Positions 32,970 through 40,763 of a stretch of DNA of 64,000 bases are shown in pieces. The notes under the pieces were generated by a model. It was not told where the DNA came from. It was given only the letters and a program-made list of their open reading frames with translations, and ran no database searches. Source of the DNA: Flavobacterium sp. MFBS3-15 (GTDB lineage Bacteria; Bacteroidota; Bacteroidia; Flavobacteriales; Flavobacteriaceae); assembly GCF_026107645.2 (NCBI RefSeq), contig NZ_JAPCHV010000001.1, positions 1 to 64,000 of the forward strand. Reading direction: 5' to 3'. Within the stretch, counting starts at the first letter, position 1. Every line of letters begins with the position of its first letter. The position numbers and the translations under genes are program-made.

Positions 32970-34256
32970 ATGCTATACGAACGCAGCAGCCGCCTTTTTG
33001 CCGAAGCAGAAAAGGTAATACCGGGCGGCGTGAACTCTCCTGTGCGTGCCTTCAGGGCCGTGGGAGGGACGCCCATTTTTGTAAAAGAAGCCAAAGGGGC
33101 TTATTTGTATGATGAGGACGGCAACCGCCTGATTGATTATATCAACTCATGGGGCCCAATGATTTTGGGTCATGCTTATGAACCAGTGGTCAATGCCGTA
33201 ATTGACAGGGCGAAGAAAGGTACTTCTTTTGGTATGCCTACCGCCCTGGAAACTGAGATAGCCGGACTGGCCGTTTCTATGGTGCCCAATATCGATAAGA
33301 TACGCTTTGTAAACTCGGGAACCGAGGCCTGTATGAGTGCCATACGTTTGGCCCGCGGGTTTACAGGACGCGACAAGATCATCAAATTTGCCGGCTGTTA
33401 CCATGGCCATTCCGATTCGTTCCTGATACAGGCGGGCAGCGGGGCGGTGACTTTTGGTTCGCCTAACAGCCCCGGTGTAACCCAGGGCACGGCAAAAGAT
33501 ACACTCCTTGCAGCTTATAACGACCTCAATAACGTAGCAGAATTATTCGCTGCCAATGCCGGAGAAATTGCGGCCATCATCATAGAGCCGGTTGCGGGCA
33601 ATATGGGCTGTGTGCCTCCTGCAGAAGGTTTCCTGGAAGGATTGCGGAAATTGTGTGACGACAATGGCACATTATTGATATTCGATGAGGTAATGACAGG
33701 GTTCCGCCTCGCAAAAGGCGGGGCGCAGGAGCTTTTCAATATCAAGGCGGATATCGTGGCTTTCGGGAAAGTAATAGGCGGCGGGCTTCCGGTGGGGGCT
33801 TTTGCTGCACGTAATGAGATAATGAATTATTTGGCTCCGCTTGGGCCTGTATACCAGGCAGGGACGCTTTCGGGCAACCCGCTGGCCATGGCTGCCGGGT
33901 TGGAAATGCTTAAGGCTCTTAACGCTGACGCAGGCATTTTCCAAAGGCTGGAAGAAAAGACAGCCTATCTTGAAAAGGGTATCCGTGAAAAGCTGGAGGA
34001 AGCAGGCCTTGCTTATACGATTAACCGAACAGGATCCATGATATCGGTGCACTTTGATGCCGCGCCTGTAACTGATTTTAAATCAGCAGGAAAAGGGGAT
34101 AATGCAACCTTCAAAAAGTTCTTCCATGGGCTGTTGGCCGAAGGTAGTTACATCGCGCCGTCTGCTTATGAAACGTGGTTCATTACCGATGCGCTTACTT
34201 ACGAAGACCTTGATGAGACCATTGCTGCAATAGGGCGGGTTTCGAAAACGCTATAA
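32970..34256 (+). CDS. hemL: Glutamate-1-semialdehyde 2,1-aminomutase
   Basis: This enzyme makes 5-aminolevulinate from glutamate-1-semialdehyde in the C5 route to heme. The 428-residue protein starts [20 protein letters not shown] and shows the PLP lysine in [16 protein letters not shown] (Lys267), the FDEVMTGFR motif and the [13 protein letters not shown] stretch. Length fits the family (about 427). It is the last gene of a three-gene run and is followed by a strong terminator. Heme made here would also serve the di-heme protein encoded at 36769, though that link is loose. Confidence 0.96.
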   Translation: MLYERSSRLFAEAEKVIPGGVNSPVRAFRAVGGTPIFVKEAKGAYLYDEDGNRLIDYINSWGPMILGHAYEPVVNAVIDRAKKGTSFGMPTALETEIAGLAVSMVPNIDKIRFVNSGTEACMSAIRLARGFTGRDKIIKFAGCYHGHSDSFLIQAGSGAVTFGSPNSPGVTQGTAKDTLLAAYNDLNNVAELFAANAGEIAAIIIEPVAGNMGCVPPAEGFLEGLRKLCDDNGTLLIFDEVMTGFRLAKGGAQELFNIKADIVAFGKVIGGGLPVGAFAARNEIMNYLAPLGPVYQAGTLSGNPLAMAAGLEMLKALNADAGIFQRLEEKTAYLEKGIREKLEEAGLAYTINRTGSMISVHFDAAPVTDFKSAGKGDNATFKKFFHGLLAEGSYIAPSAYETWFITDALTYEDLDETIAAIGRVSKTL

Positions 34257-34260
34257 ACTA

Positions 34261-34290
34261 AAAAACCTCCGTTGATACGGAGGTTTTTTT
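34261..34290. terminator. Bidirectional intrinsic terminator
   Basis: AAAAACCTCCG (34261-34271), loop, CGGAGGTTTTTTT (34278-34290). It lies between hemL and the convergent gene at 34308 and works on either strand. Confidence 0.9.
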
Positions 34291-34307
34291 ATAATTTGAA
34301 AAGTTGC

Positions 34308-34703
34308 TTAGTTGATAAGCGCCTTCAGAAGCTCAGGATTTGAATCCAGTTTTGCAAGCTGGTCTGAATCCAGTAACGACTTTATTTTTGTTTCCATGTT
34401 CTGTGCAATAACGGCCTTACGCTCGTTAGACAGGTTTGGGTTCGTTATAAGTGTGCGGTGCTTGGTTTCGAACAGGCCTTTATAATCTTTTTTCTGGTCT
34501 TCAGTCAAATCAAGTGATGAAGACATAAGTTCAAGATCCCTTGAGGCAGCTTTCCTTACTGCTTCAACATCATACGATTGTTGTTTAGCCGTTGCGGGCG
34601 CAGCTTTAGCAGGCGCAGGTGCTGCTTTAGCTTTGGTTTGCTGTGCATTGGCGTTTACTCCGAAAGCCAGCATGATAACGAAAAGAGCAATTATTTTTTT
34701 CAT
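34308..34703 (-). CDS. Small secreted helical protein
   Basis: A 131-residue protein with signal peptide (MKKIIALFVIMLAFGVNANAQ, 21 residues written here in part: cut after NANA). An Ala/Pro/Lys-rich segment is followed by helices with SLDLTEDQKKDYKGLFETKH, resembling the LTxxQ repeat of Spy/CpxP periplasmic proteins. It lies next to a clear Spy-like gene on the same strand, so the two could share an envelope-stress function. A named family is not certain. Confidence 0.75.
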   Translation of the reverse strand: MKKIIALFVIMLAFGVNANAQQTKAKAAPAPAKAAPATAKQQSYDVEAVRKAASRDLELMSSSLDLTEDQKKDYKGLFETKHRTLITNPNLSNERKAVIAQNMETKIKSLLDSDQLAKLDSNPELLKALIN

Positions 34704-34783
34704 GATAAACGGTTATTTGTTTAGTGTTTATATGCCAAATCTAACTAATTTGCTAAACATCGCAAAACTTTAACACTTAAAAT

Positions 34784-35242
34784 TTATCTGCGCCACCTCT
34801 TTTTCAAATTTTCATGTTTTTTTGTGATTTTTTCTTTTCGCTCGCTTTTCATTGCCTGAAACTTAGCCAGTTGTTTAGCGTCCAGTGTTTTGCTGAAGAA
34901 AGCCTTTGCTGCAATTTTTTCATCCATTAGTTTGCTTTGCATGGCAAAACGCTCATCCGAAGTGAGCTTTTCACCCGCCTGGTGCTTTGCTTTCATAGAC
35001 GATCTCATTGTTTCATGCTCTTTGTTCTTCTTTGTAAAATACGCTTTTATGTCGGCTTGCTGCTTATCGGTAAGGTCAAGTTCAAGGGTTAGCTTCTTTG
35101 TTTGCAATTCTGCCCTTTGCTCAGGAGTGAAATGCTCTATTTGCCCCCTGTCGTGTTTTTTACCTTCATGCTTTCTTTCCCCATGCTGGGCATTCATGGT
35201 TACACCTGCCATCATTGCCAATGCTAAGATCCACATTTTCAT
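34784..35242 (-). CDS. Spy/CpxP-like periplasmic protein
   Basis: A 152-residue secreted protein (signal MKMWILALAMMAGVTMNAQ). The mature part is rich in His and Lys (HGERKHEGKKHDRGQ) and has two LTxxQ-like helices: HFTPEQRAELQTKKLTLELD and LDLTDKQQADIKAYF. Spy/CpxP proteins act as ATP-free periplasmic chaperones and stress sensors, frequently linked to copper or zinc exposure. The gene is divergent from the copper-type locus that starts at 35350, with 107 bases between. The ATG at 35242 gives the proper signal peptide. Confidence 0.8.
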   Translation of the reverse strand: MKMWILALAMMAGVTMNAQHGERKHEGKKHDRGQIEHFTPEQRAELQTKKLTLELDLTDKQQADIKAYFTKKNKEHETMRSSMKAKHQAGEKLTSDERFAMQSKLMDEKIAAKAFFSKTLDAKQLAKFQAMKSERKEKITKKHENLKKRWRR

Positions 35243-35316
35243 AATTTTAATTTTTGAGTTTATATCCATAAGACCGCTATTAATGAAAAAGGTTTAAAAA
35301 TTGGCTGAAATATTTT

Positions 35317-35345
35317 TTGTAATCCTTTTTCGCCAATTACCTTTG
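35317..35345 (+). promoter_or_regulatory. Consensus promoter for a leaderless GTG gene
   Basis: TTG at 35317-35319, 18-base spacer, TACCTTTG at 35338-35345 (exact TAnnTTTG). The GTG start at 35350 is four bases downstream. Confidence 0.75.
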
Positions 35346-35349
35346 CACC

Positions 35350-35721
35350 GTGAAAAAAGCGGTCATGGCCATAGCATTGATGATACTCCTTAAACCGGTT
35401 CTTCCTGTTTTGGACTACATTATCAATTATGAGTATATAGCCAAAGAGCTTTGTGAAAACAAGGCAAAGCCCGAGCTCCACTGTAATGGTAAATGCCATC
35501 TTGCGAAAGAGCTTGCCAAAGCTGCTGAGGATGAAAAGCCTGTTTCCGAAAAGAAGTCAGGCCATGCGGAAGTTGAGGTTTTATTCTTCGAAACACTGCC
35601 GCAATTCGCTTTTTCATCAAAAACCGGTTTAAACTCTTTTGTTGCCATGCCGGAATACTGCAACAGCTATTCCCATCTGGATGCATCTTCGTTTTTCCAC
35701 CCGCCTGTATTTATTTCGTAA
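35350..35721 (+). CDS. Small membrane-anchored protein with CxxxCH motif
   Basis: A 123-residue protein starting with GTG. Residues 3-22 form a hydrophobic signal anchor. A cysteine cluster follows: C35, then CNGKCH at 45-50. CxxxCH is close to the CxxCH of c-type heme sites and also fits a copper site. The C-terminal half is unstructured-looking (Phe/Ser-rich, ending HLDASSFFHPPVFIS). Similar small proteins occur ahead of metal-related genes in flavobacteria as far as I recall. It sits before MbnP and MbnH genes, separated by a 223-base repeat region, so a role in copper handling is possible. Confidence 0.7.
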   Translation: MKKAVMAIALMILLKPVLPVLDYIINYEYIAKELCENKAKPELHCNGKCHLAKELAKAAEDEKPVSEKKSGHAEVEVLFFETLPQFAFSSKTGLNSFVAMPEYCNSYSHLDASSFFHPPVFIS

Positions 35722-35730
35722 AGAAGTTTT

Positions 35731-35877
35731 TTTACCACAAGGGTCACAAGGACTTTTCACAAAGTTCACAAATTGGTCTTGTCTTGTAAAAGGGCGCAAA
35801 TTTTACGCTTCGCTTTGTGAGCTTCGGCGTACAGCTTTGTGAAGCCAGTGAAGTCCTTTGTGCTCTTTGTGGTGAAA
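35731..35877. repeat. Palindromic intergenic repeat
   Basis: TTTACCACAAGGGTCACAAG and GACTTT (35731-35756) pair with AAGTCCTTTGTGCTCTTTGT and GGTGAAA (35851-35877). It splits the GTG gene from the MbnP gene. No open frame of note inside. Confidence 0.75.
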
Positions 35878-35944
35878 AATATCCACTTGTGGTAGCGGCC
35901 TCGCCGTATGAGGCTATTTGCTTAACGAATAAATACAAATCAAA

Positions 35945-36766
35945 ATGAAAATTCAATTAAAATACATAGCGGCCCTAGTAGCGGCAGCAACCCTCTTTGT
36001 GTCATGCAGCAGCGATGACAGCACAACTGTAAACCCAAATGCCTTTGGTGATGCCGAGGTATATTTTGACAATGGCGTGGCCGGCGATGCGCTGATCCTA
36101 GGCACAACTTATACCAACTCCAATGGCGAACGGCTAACCATCAACAGGCTCAACTATATTGTGAGCAATTTTATACTTATCAAAGAAGACGGTACCGAAT
36201 ACGTTTATCCGAAGGAGGAAAGCTATTTTGTTATCAGCCAGGAGAATGACATGCTTACCGTCCATCTTGAAAACATCCCCGAAGGCGATTATAAGAAAGT
36301 GCGTTTTGGCATTGGTGTCGACCAGCAGCGGTATCTGCAGGGCGAAACGGCACAGCAGAGTTTTTGGGATTTAGCAGCGGCCAATGAGATGACCTGGACA
36401 TGGAGCACCGGTTACCGATTCATCAATTTTGAAGGGACGTTCAATACCGCAGCATCACCTGAGGATAAGATTTTCCAGGTGCACCAGGGCAGCAACACCG
36501 CAACCGATAATTACCGGGAGATAACCCTTAACCTGCCCACAACAGCCCGTGTACGCGAGGGTGAAGTGCCGTCCATCCACGTGAAGACTAATGCCAACGT
36601 AATACTGGACGGGCAGCAAAAGATAAAACTATCAGATAATTTAAATCCTGCCGGTACGGGAGCAGCCATCATGGGCGGGGAAAACCTGATTACCATTGCG
36701 GGCAACACGCTGAATATGTTCTCTGTCGACCATGTGCATAACGGCGGAAGCGGCCACCACGAATAG
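35945..36766 (+). CDS. mbnP: MbnP family copper-binding lipoprotein
   Basis: A 273-residue lipoprotein (AAATLFVSC, Cys21). The conserved MbnP core is present: RLNYIVSNFILIKEDGT (68-84), GVDQQRY, NEMTWTWSTGYRFINFEG (147-164) and a His-rich end FSVDHVHNGGSGHHE. In studied MbnP proteins a tryptophan is oxidised to kynurenine by the partner MbnH and contributes to copper binding; W151 and W153 in TWTW are the candidates here. MbnH is encoded two bases downstream. No methanobactin precursor or MbnB/MbnC gene is in the window, as in many MbnP-MbnH pairs outside methanotrophs. Confidence 0.88.
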   Translation: MKIQLKYIAALVAAATLFVSCSSDDSTTVNPNAFGDAEVYFDNGVAGDALILGTTYTNSNGERLTINRLNYIVSNFILIKEDGTEYVYPKEESYFVISQENDMLTVHLENIPEGDYKKVRFGIGVDQQRYLQGETAQQSFWDLAAANEMTWTWSTGYRFINFEGTFNTAASPEDKIFQVHQGSNTATDNYREITLNLPTTARVREGEVPSIHVKTNANVILDGQQKIKLSDNLNPAGTGAAIMGGENLITIAGNTLNMFSVDHVHNGGSGHHE

Positions 36767-36768
36767 TT

Positions 36769-37812
36769 ATGCTGCGGTTCATTTACACGGCAATGGCAAT
36801 GGTTTTGCTGTTGCCGTTAACCTCATGCAGTGAGGATAAAGATTACGTTCCGGTTAATGAAGCAATGGAGTTGGATGTGCCGTCAAATTTCCCGGCATTG
36901 GCACAAAATGTTTCAGTCACTAAAAAAGGGTTTGAGCTTGGCAGGAAGCTGTTTTATGATGGCCGCCTTTCGGCAGATGGTACTATATCATGTTCATTTT
37001 GCCATGAGCAGGGCTACGCTTTTACGCATCATGGGCACCAGTTTAGCCACGGCATCAACAACCAGGAGGGAACCCGCAACGCCCCGGCCGTGCAGAACAT
37101 GGCTTTCCAGAGCGAATACTTTTATGATGGTGCCTCCAACAGCCTGGAGATGCTGTCTATTGTCCCGATACACAACCCGATTGAAATGGCGGAAACGTTG
37201 GAAACCATTGCCGATAAGCTCAAAACCGACCGGGAATATATAAAGCTTTTCAGCGAGGCGTTTGAGGATAAACAGGTCTCCTCAGGAAATATCCTGAAAG
37301 CACTGTCACAGTTCATGGCTATGATGGTGTCGGCTAATTCAAGGTATGATAAGTATGTGCGCAAAGAACCGGGCGGAAGCCTGACCCAAGAGGAATTACA
37401 GGGGCTTCAGCTGTTTCAAAGCAAATGCGCCACGTGCCATGCTACCGACCTGTTTACTGATAACAGTTTCCGTAACAACGGCCTGCCGCCGAACCCGTTC
37501 ATTAATGACAAGGGACGGGAAATTGTGACAGGCTTTGCTTCGGATGCTTATAAGTTTAAAGTGCCCAGCCTCCGTAATGTGGAGAAAACCACGCCCTACA
37601 TGCACGACGGGCGTTTCGGGTCGCTGGAGTCGGTGCTTAGCTTTTATGCCATGGGAGTACAGCAGTCGGAAACACTCGACCCGCAATTGAATCATGCCGG
37701 CGTGTTGGGCATTCCGATGAACACCGACGAAAAGATAGCCATTATCGCTTTCCTGAAGACCCTTACTGATGAGGAATTCCTCGCTAATCCATTATTTTAC
37801 TACAGAACCTGA
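36769..37812 (+). CDS. mbnH: Di-heme MbnH-like cytochrome c peroxidase family protein
   Basis: A 347-residue lipoprotein (LLLPLTSC, Cys20) of the di-heme peroxidase/MauG superfamily. Two c-type heme motifs, CSFCH (75-79) and CATCH (220-224), and conserved NAPAVQNMAFQSEYFYDG and VPSLRNVEKTTPYMHDGRF are visible. Its position after mbnP identifies it as MbnH, which oxidises a tryptophan of MbnP. Gaps are two bases to mbnP and a one-base overlap to the barrel gene, so the three are translated from one mRNA. Confidence 0.92.
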   Translation: MLRFIYTAMAMVLLLPLTSCSEDKDYVPVNEAMELDVPSNFPALAQNVSVTKKGFELGRKLFYDGRLSADGTISCSFCHEQGYAFTHHGHQFSHGINNQEGTRNAPAVQNMAFQSEYFYDGASNSLEMLSIVPIHNPIEMAETLETIADKLKTDREYIKLFSEAFEDKQVSSGNILKALSQFMAMMVSANSRYDKYVRKEPGGSLTQEELQGLQLFQSKCATCHATDLFTDNSFRNNGLPPNPFINDKGREIVTGFASDAYKFKVPSLRNVEKTTPYMHDGRFGSLESVLSFYAMGVQQSETLDPQLNHAGVLGIPMNTDEKIAIIAFLKTLTDEEFLANPLFYYRT

Positions 37813-38741
37813 TGAAAAAAATAGCCTTTTTTATTTTAATGACACAAATGGCATTCGCCAATACCCCGCCACGCAATTTTACAAAGTATCTTGAAGCTTT
37901 CGACTGCGATGCCTGTGGGTGTTCGGCCAGTGGCGGGGGCATGGGCTTCAGCTCGATGATCAATGGTAATTTTGTGGGCGTGCGCTACTTTCACCAAAGC
38001 TATTCCAGCCTTGACGGTATTTTCAACAATTCTCCGTGGGTCGATGAGAACTTCAATACTGTACAGGCGTGGGCGCGCATACCGGTGGCCAAAAATCTGC
38101 AGGTGTCTGCCCTGGTGCCGTACCATTTCCATAACCGCAGACTTGCTACGGGAGAACAGTCCATAGATGGCCTTGGTGATATAACCGTATTGGGATTATA
38201 TACCCTGTACCAAACAAAGAATGATAGTGTGCCCTTCCGCCACGTCCTGCAAATGGGCGGCGGAATTAAAGCGCCTACAGGCAAATACGACAGTGCCAAT
38301 AACGGCAGCGTGAACCCCAGCTTCCAGGTAGGTACCGGAAGCTGGGACTACCTGTTGGCTGCTGAATATATTATAACCCGCAATAATTTGGGGCTGAATG
38401 CTATGGTGAACTACACTTTTAAAACGGAGAATAGTGAGAAGTACCATTTTGGCGACCAGTTCAATTATGCCGCAACGCTGTTCTATATGGCTGGTGGAGA
38501 CAAACTAACTGTTGTGCCACAGGCGGGAATAGCGGGAGAACTGTATGCCGCCAACAAGCAATATGGCGAAGATTTGCCCGATACCAAAGGCGACATCCTT
38601 TTTGGCAAGCTGGGCGTTGAAGCCGGCTTGGGTAAATTCTCAGTGGGTGTGGCTGGTATGCTGCCCATCAGCCAAAACCTTACCGGCGGCAGGGTAGAGG
38701 CAAACTACCGGTGGTCGGTGAATTTGAATTATAGTTTGTGA
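37812..38741 (+). CDS. Outer-membrane beta-barrel with N-terminal Cys motif
   Basis: A 309-residue exported protein (signal MKKIAFFILMTQMAFA). Just after the signal it has CDACGCSASGGG (C32, C35, C37), a compact metal-ligand-like cluster, and then a transporter-type barrel: alternating strands (FVGVRYFHQSYSSLDGIF, LQVSALVPYHFHNR, FRHVLQMGGGIKAPTG) closing with VEANYRWSVNLNYSL and terminal aromatic/Leu. It overlaps the MbnH gene by one base, which supports a shared task, plausibly copper passage across the outer membrane. Similar barrels are annotated only as transporter. The role is inference. Confidence 0.82.
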   Translation: MKKIAFFILMTQMAFANTPPRNFTKYLEAFDCDACGCSASGGGMGFSSMINGNFVGVRYFHQSYSSLDGIFNNSPWVDENFNTVQAWARIPVAKNLQVSALVPYHFHNRRLATGEQSIDGLGDITVLGLYTLYQTKNDSVPFRHVLQMGGGIKAPTGKYDSANNGSVNPSFQVGTGSWDYLLAAEYIITRNNLGLNAMVNYTFKTENSEKYHFGDQFNYAATLFYMAGGDKLTVVPQAGIAGELYAANKQYGEDLPDTKGDILFGKLGVEAGLGKFSVGVAGMLPISQNLTGGRVEANYRWSVNLNYSL

Positions 38742-38750
38742 TATACATAA

Positions 38751-38795
38751 AACCCTGTAAAATCTTAATTGCTCTTGCAGGGTTTGCCTTTTTTT
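38751..38795 (+). terminator. Terminator of the copper-type operon
   Basis: AACCCTGTAA (38751-38760) pairs with TTGCAGGGTT (38775-38784), followed by TGCCTTTTTTT. It reaches the end of the convergent gene at 38794. Confidence 0.75.
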
Positions 38796-40593
38796 AATTT
38801 GCCTTAATGATTTTAAACCATTGTTTTGCGCCTGCGGTTTCAAGACTGGCAAAATATATTCCGTCAGCACCATCAATTTCTGCTAAAATTTCGTCGGAGT
38901 TGCCATAGGTGCGTTCCATAACCAATTTACCGGAAATATCGGTAACTTTCAGTTTTACTTCTGGGTAAATGCCGTTCAGGGTGATAGTGAAAAGTCCATT
39001 TGTAGGATTTGGCGAAAGTGAGGCAGATGCCGGTTTTATCTCTTCAGTATTTAGTATGATCTGCTCGCTAGTTTTCGGCTTAAACTTTGTAATTACGGCA
39101 TCGGGTCCTAAAGTTGGGCCAATACTTTGCCCATAAAAATCAATTGGTCCTCCCTGGTTATAATACCAAAGATTACGCTGGAGGTACCCATAGCCTTCGC
39201 TGTCCATAAAATAGCCGGACGTATAATTTTGCATAAGGTTTCCTGGCTCATTATCCCCACTTTTGCTCAGGTGCAAAAGATTTCCTTCTAGGTCATAGGA
39301 GGCGATGAACAGATCGGAAATATTTAATGATAGATTGGCATATCCGTTATTTCCGTTTATTATAGCAGTTGCCGTTGGTGTGTCATATTCCCAAAAAGAC
39401 CCGATTATGCTAAGGGAATTGCCATGCTTTATCATTTCGTGGATATATCCGTGCTGTACAACCGTTGACCCGGTAATCCATTGCCAGTAACCAGTCGGGC
39501 TTAATTTGGCTAGGTAAAACCCTGCGTGTTCATTTTGGGTAATTTCTGAATCGTCGGCATTTGTCAGGACATGCACGCCATTGCCAAAATTTTTGCTTCC
39601 ACAAACATAATTGTTTCCATCGGGCATGGTTACGATCGACCCAACACTTGCATTTTCACTGGTAACGAGCCACTGCGCGTCACCTTCAGGTGTAAATTTG
39701 GCGATATACATGCTTCCCCCGTAGGTACCGTTCCATCCTTTTTCAAGGTAGTCATCTTCATCGGCATCATATATTTTCAGGTTTATCTCATTGCCCCCAT
39801 GAACATAAATATTATTATCCGCATCAAAGGTGAAGTTTTCAACAGATTCCCTATTCACGGCATATATATTAATCCCGGCATCCCACAATTGTTGACCGGT
39901 TGGTGAAAATTTGGCAATATAATAGTTTGCATCATCACCTGATATATCAGAAAATGTATTTATATATGTATCGTTGATGTAGGTGCTACCGCTATTTGTA
40001 TATGGAAACATGCCGCCAACGATAATATTATCATTGCCATCGATGGCCACACGCTTAGGACACATACCAGTTGTTACCATCTTCCAGATGATTTCACCAT
40101 CAGGGGTAAGTTTGATGACGAATGGTGCCGGGTATTCAAGTTGCGGAGAAATAGCCTGAGGTATTCCTGTAGTATCATAAATGTTACCGTCAGAATGCCC
40201 GACAATAAAGATATTTCCTTGGGAATCAGTATCAATCGACATAATTACATTTCGTTCTTCATTTTCAGCTTTTTCAGTACGTACTACCCACTGAATATTT
40301 CCGTTAAGATCATATTTTGCCAGGTAAGCACCGTATTTATCAGTAAGGTCATAAGAGTTACCGTCCCGTGAATCAAGGGTAAGGTCATTATAATAACCGC
40401 ACGTAAGAAAACCTTCCTCCACCTGGTGCATATCCAAAGATTCTATATCCCATCGATAGGGCCAGTTATAGTATTCTATCTGCCCATTGTATATGTCTTC
40501 GCCTTGCTGGATCAATGTCCAGACTTCCTCCTGCTCTTGGCAGAAAGAGTATTGTGAAAACAGACATAAGATAGCGATAAGGATATTTTTCAT
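38794..40593 (-). CDS. T9SS cargo protein with beta-propeller repeats
   Basis: A 599-residue exported protein: signal peptide (MKNILIAILCLFSQYSFC), a long body of propeller-like repeats (GNIQWVVRTEKAE, DSQGNIFIVGHSDG, DGNDNIIVGGMF, DNNIYVHGG) and a type A T9SS sorting domain (about 525-599; LSPNPTNGLFTI, GIYFASLETAGAKQWFKI). The body fits SBBP-type repeats of cell-surface proteins. It would be secreted through the type IX system and bound to LPS or released. Ligand unknown. AT content is higher than in the genes on both sides. Confidence 0.85.
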   Translation of the reverse strand: MKNILIAILCLFSQYSFCQEQEEVWTLIQQGEDIYNGQIEYYNWPYRWDIESLDMHQVEEGFLTCGYYNDLTLDSRDGNSYDLTDKYGAYLAKYDLNGNIQWVVRTEKAENEERNVIMSIDTDSQGNIFIVGHSDGNIYDTTGIPQAISPQLEYPAPFVIKLTPDGEIIWKMVTTGMCPKRVAIDGNDNIIVGGMFPYTNSGSTYINDTYINTFSDISGDDANYYIAKFSPTGQQLWDAGINIYAVNRESVENFTFDADNNIYVHGGNEINLKIYDADEDDYLEKGWNGTYGGSMYIAKFTPEGDAQWLVTSENASVGSIVTMPDGNNYVCGSKNFGNGVHVLTNADDSEITQNEHAGFYLAKLSPTGYWQWITGSTVVQHGYIHEMIKHGNSLSIIGSFWEYDTPTATAIINGNNGYANLSLNISDLFIASYDLEGNLLHLSKSGDNEPGNLMQNYTSGYFMDSEGYGYLQRNLWYYNQGGPIDFYGQSIGPTLGPDAVITKFKPKTSEQIILNTEEIKPASASLSPNPTNGLFTITLNGIYPEVKLKVTDISGKLVMERTYGNSDEILAEIDGADGIYFASLETAGAKQWFKIIKAN

Positions 40594-40713
40594 AATGGTT
40601 GACTTGGTTCTCAGGCGAAAATAATACTAATTTCTCAACTGCTGAATAGTAAAATGTTATCTTTTCCCACTTAGTAAATTAGTCTTTTGGTTTTAGGGCA
40701 TATCATTAAAAGC

Positions 40714-40745
40714 AAAGCCCCTGAATTTTATATTCAGAGGCTTTT
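40714..40745 (-). terminator. Intrinsic terminator after lysS
   Basis: On the minus strand GCCTCTGAAT pairs with ATTCAGGGGC (one mismatch), followed by TTTGCTTTT. It lies 19 bases after the lysS stop. Confidence 0.6.
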
Positions 40746-40763
40746 AGTATTGTAATATGATAT

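Noticed and set aside
34784..38741. Full methanobactin operon
   Set aside because: MbnP and MbnH occur, but no precursor peptide and no MbnB/MbnC maturation genes were found in the window.
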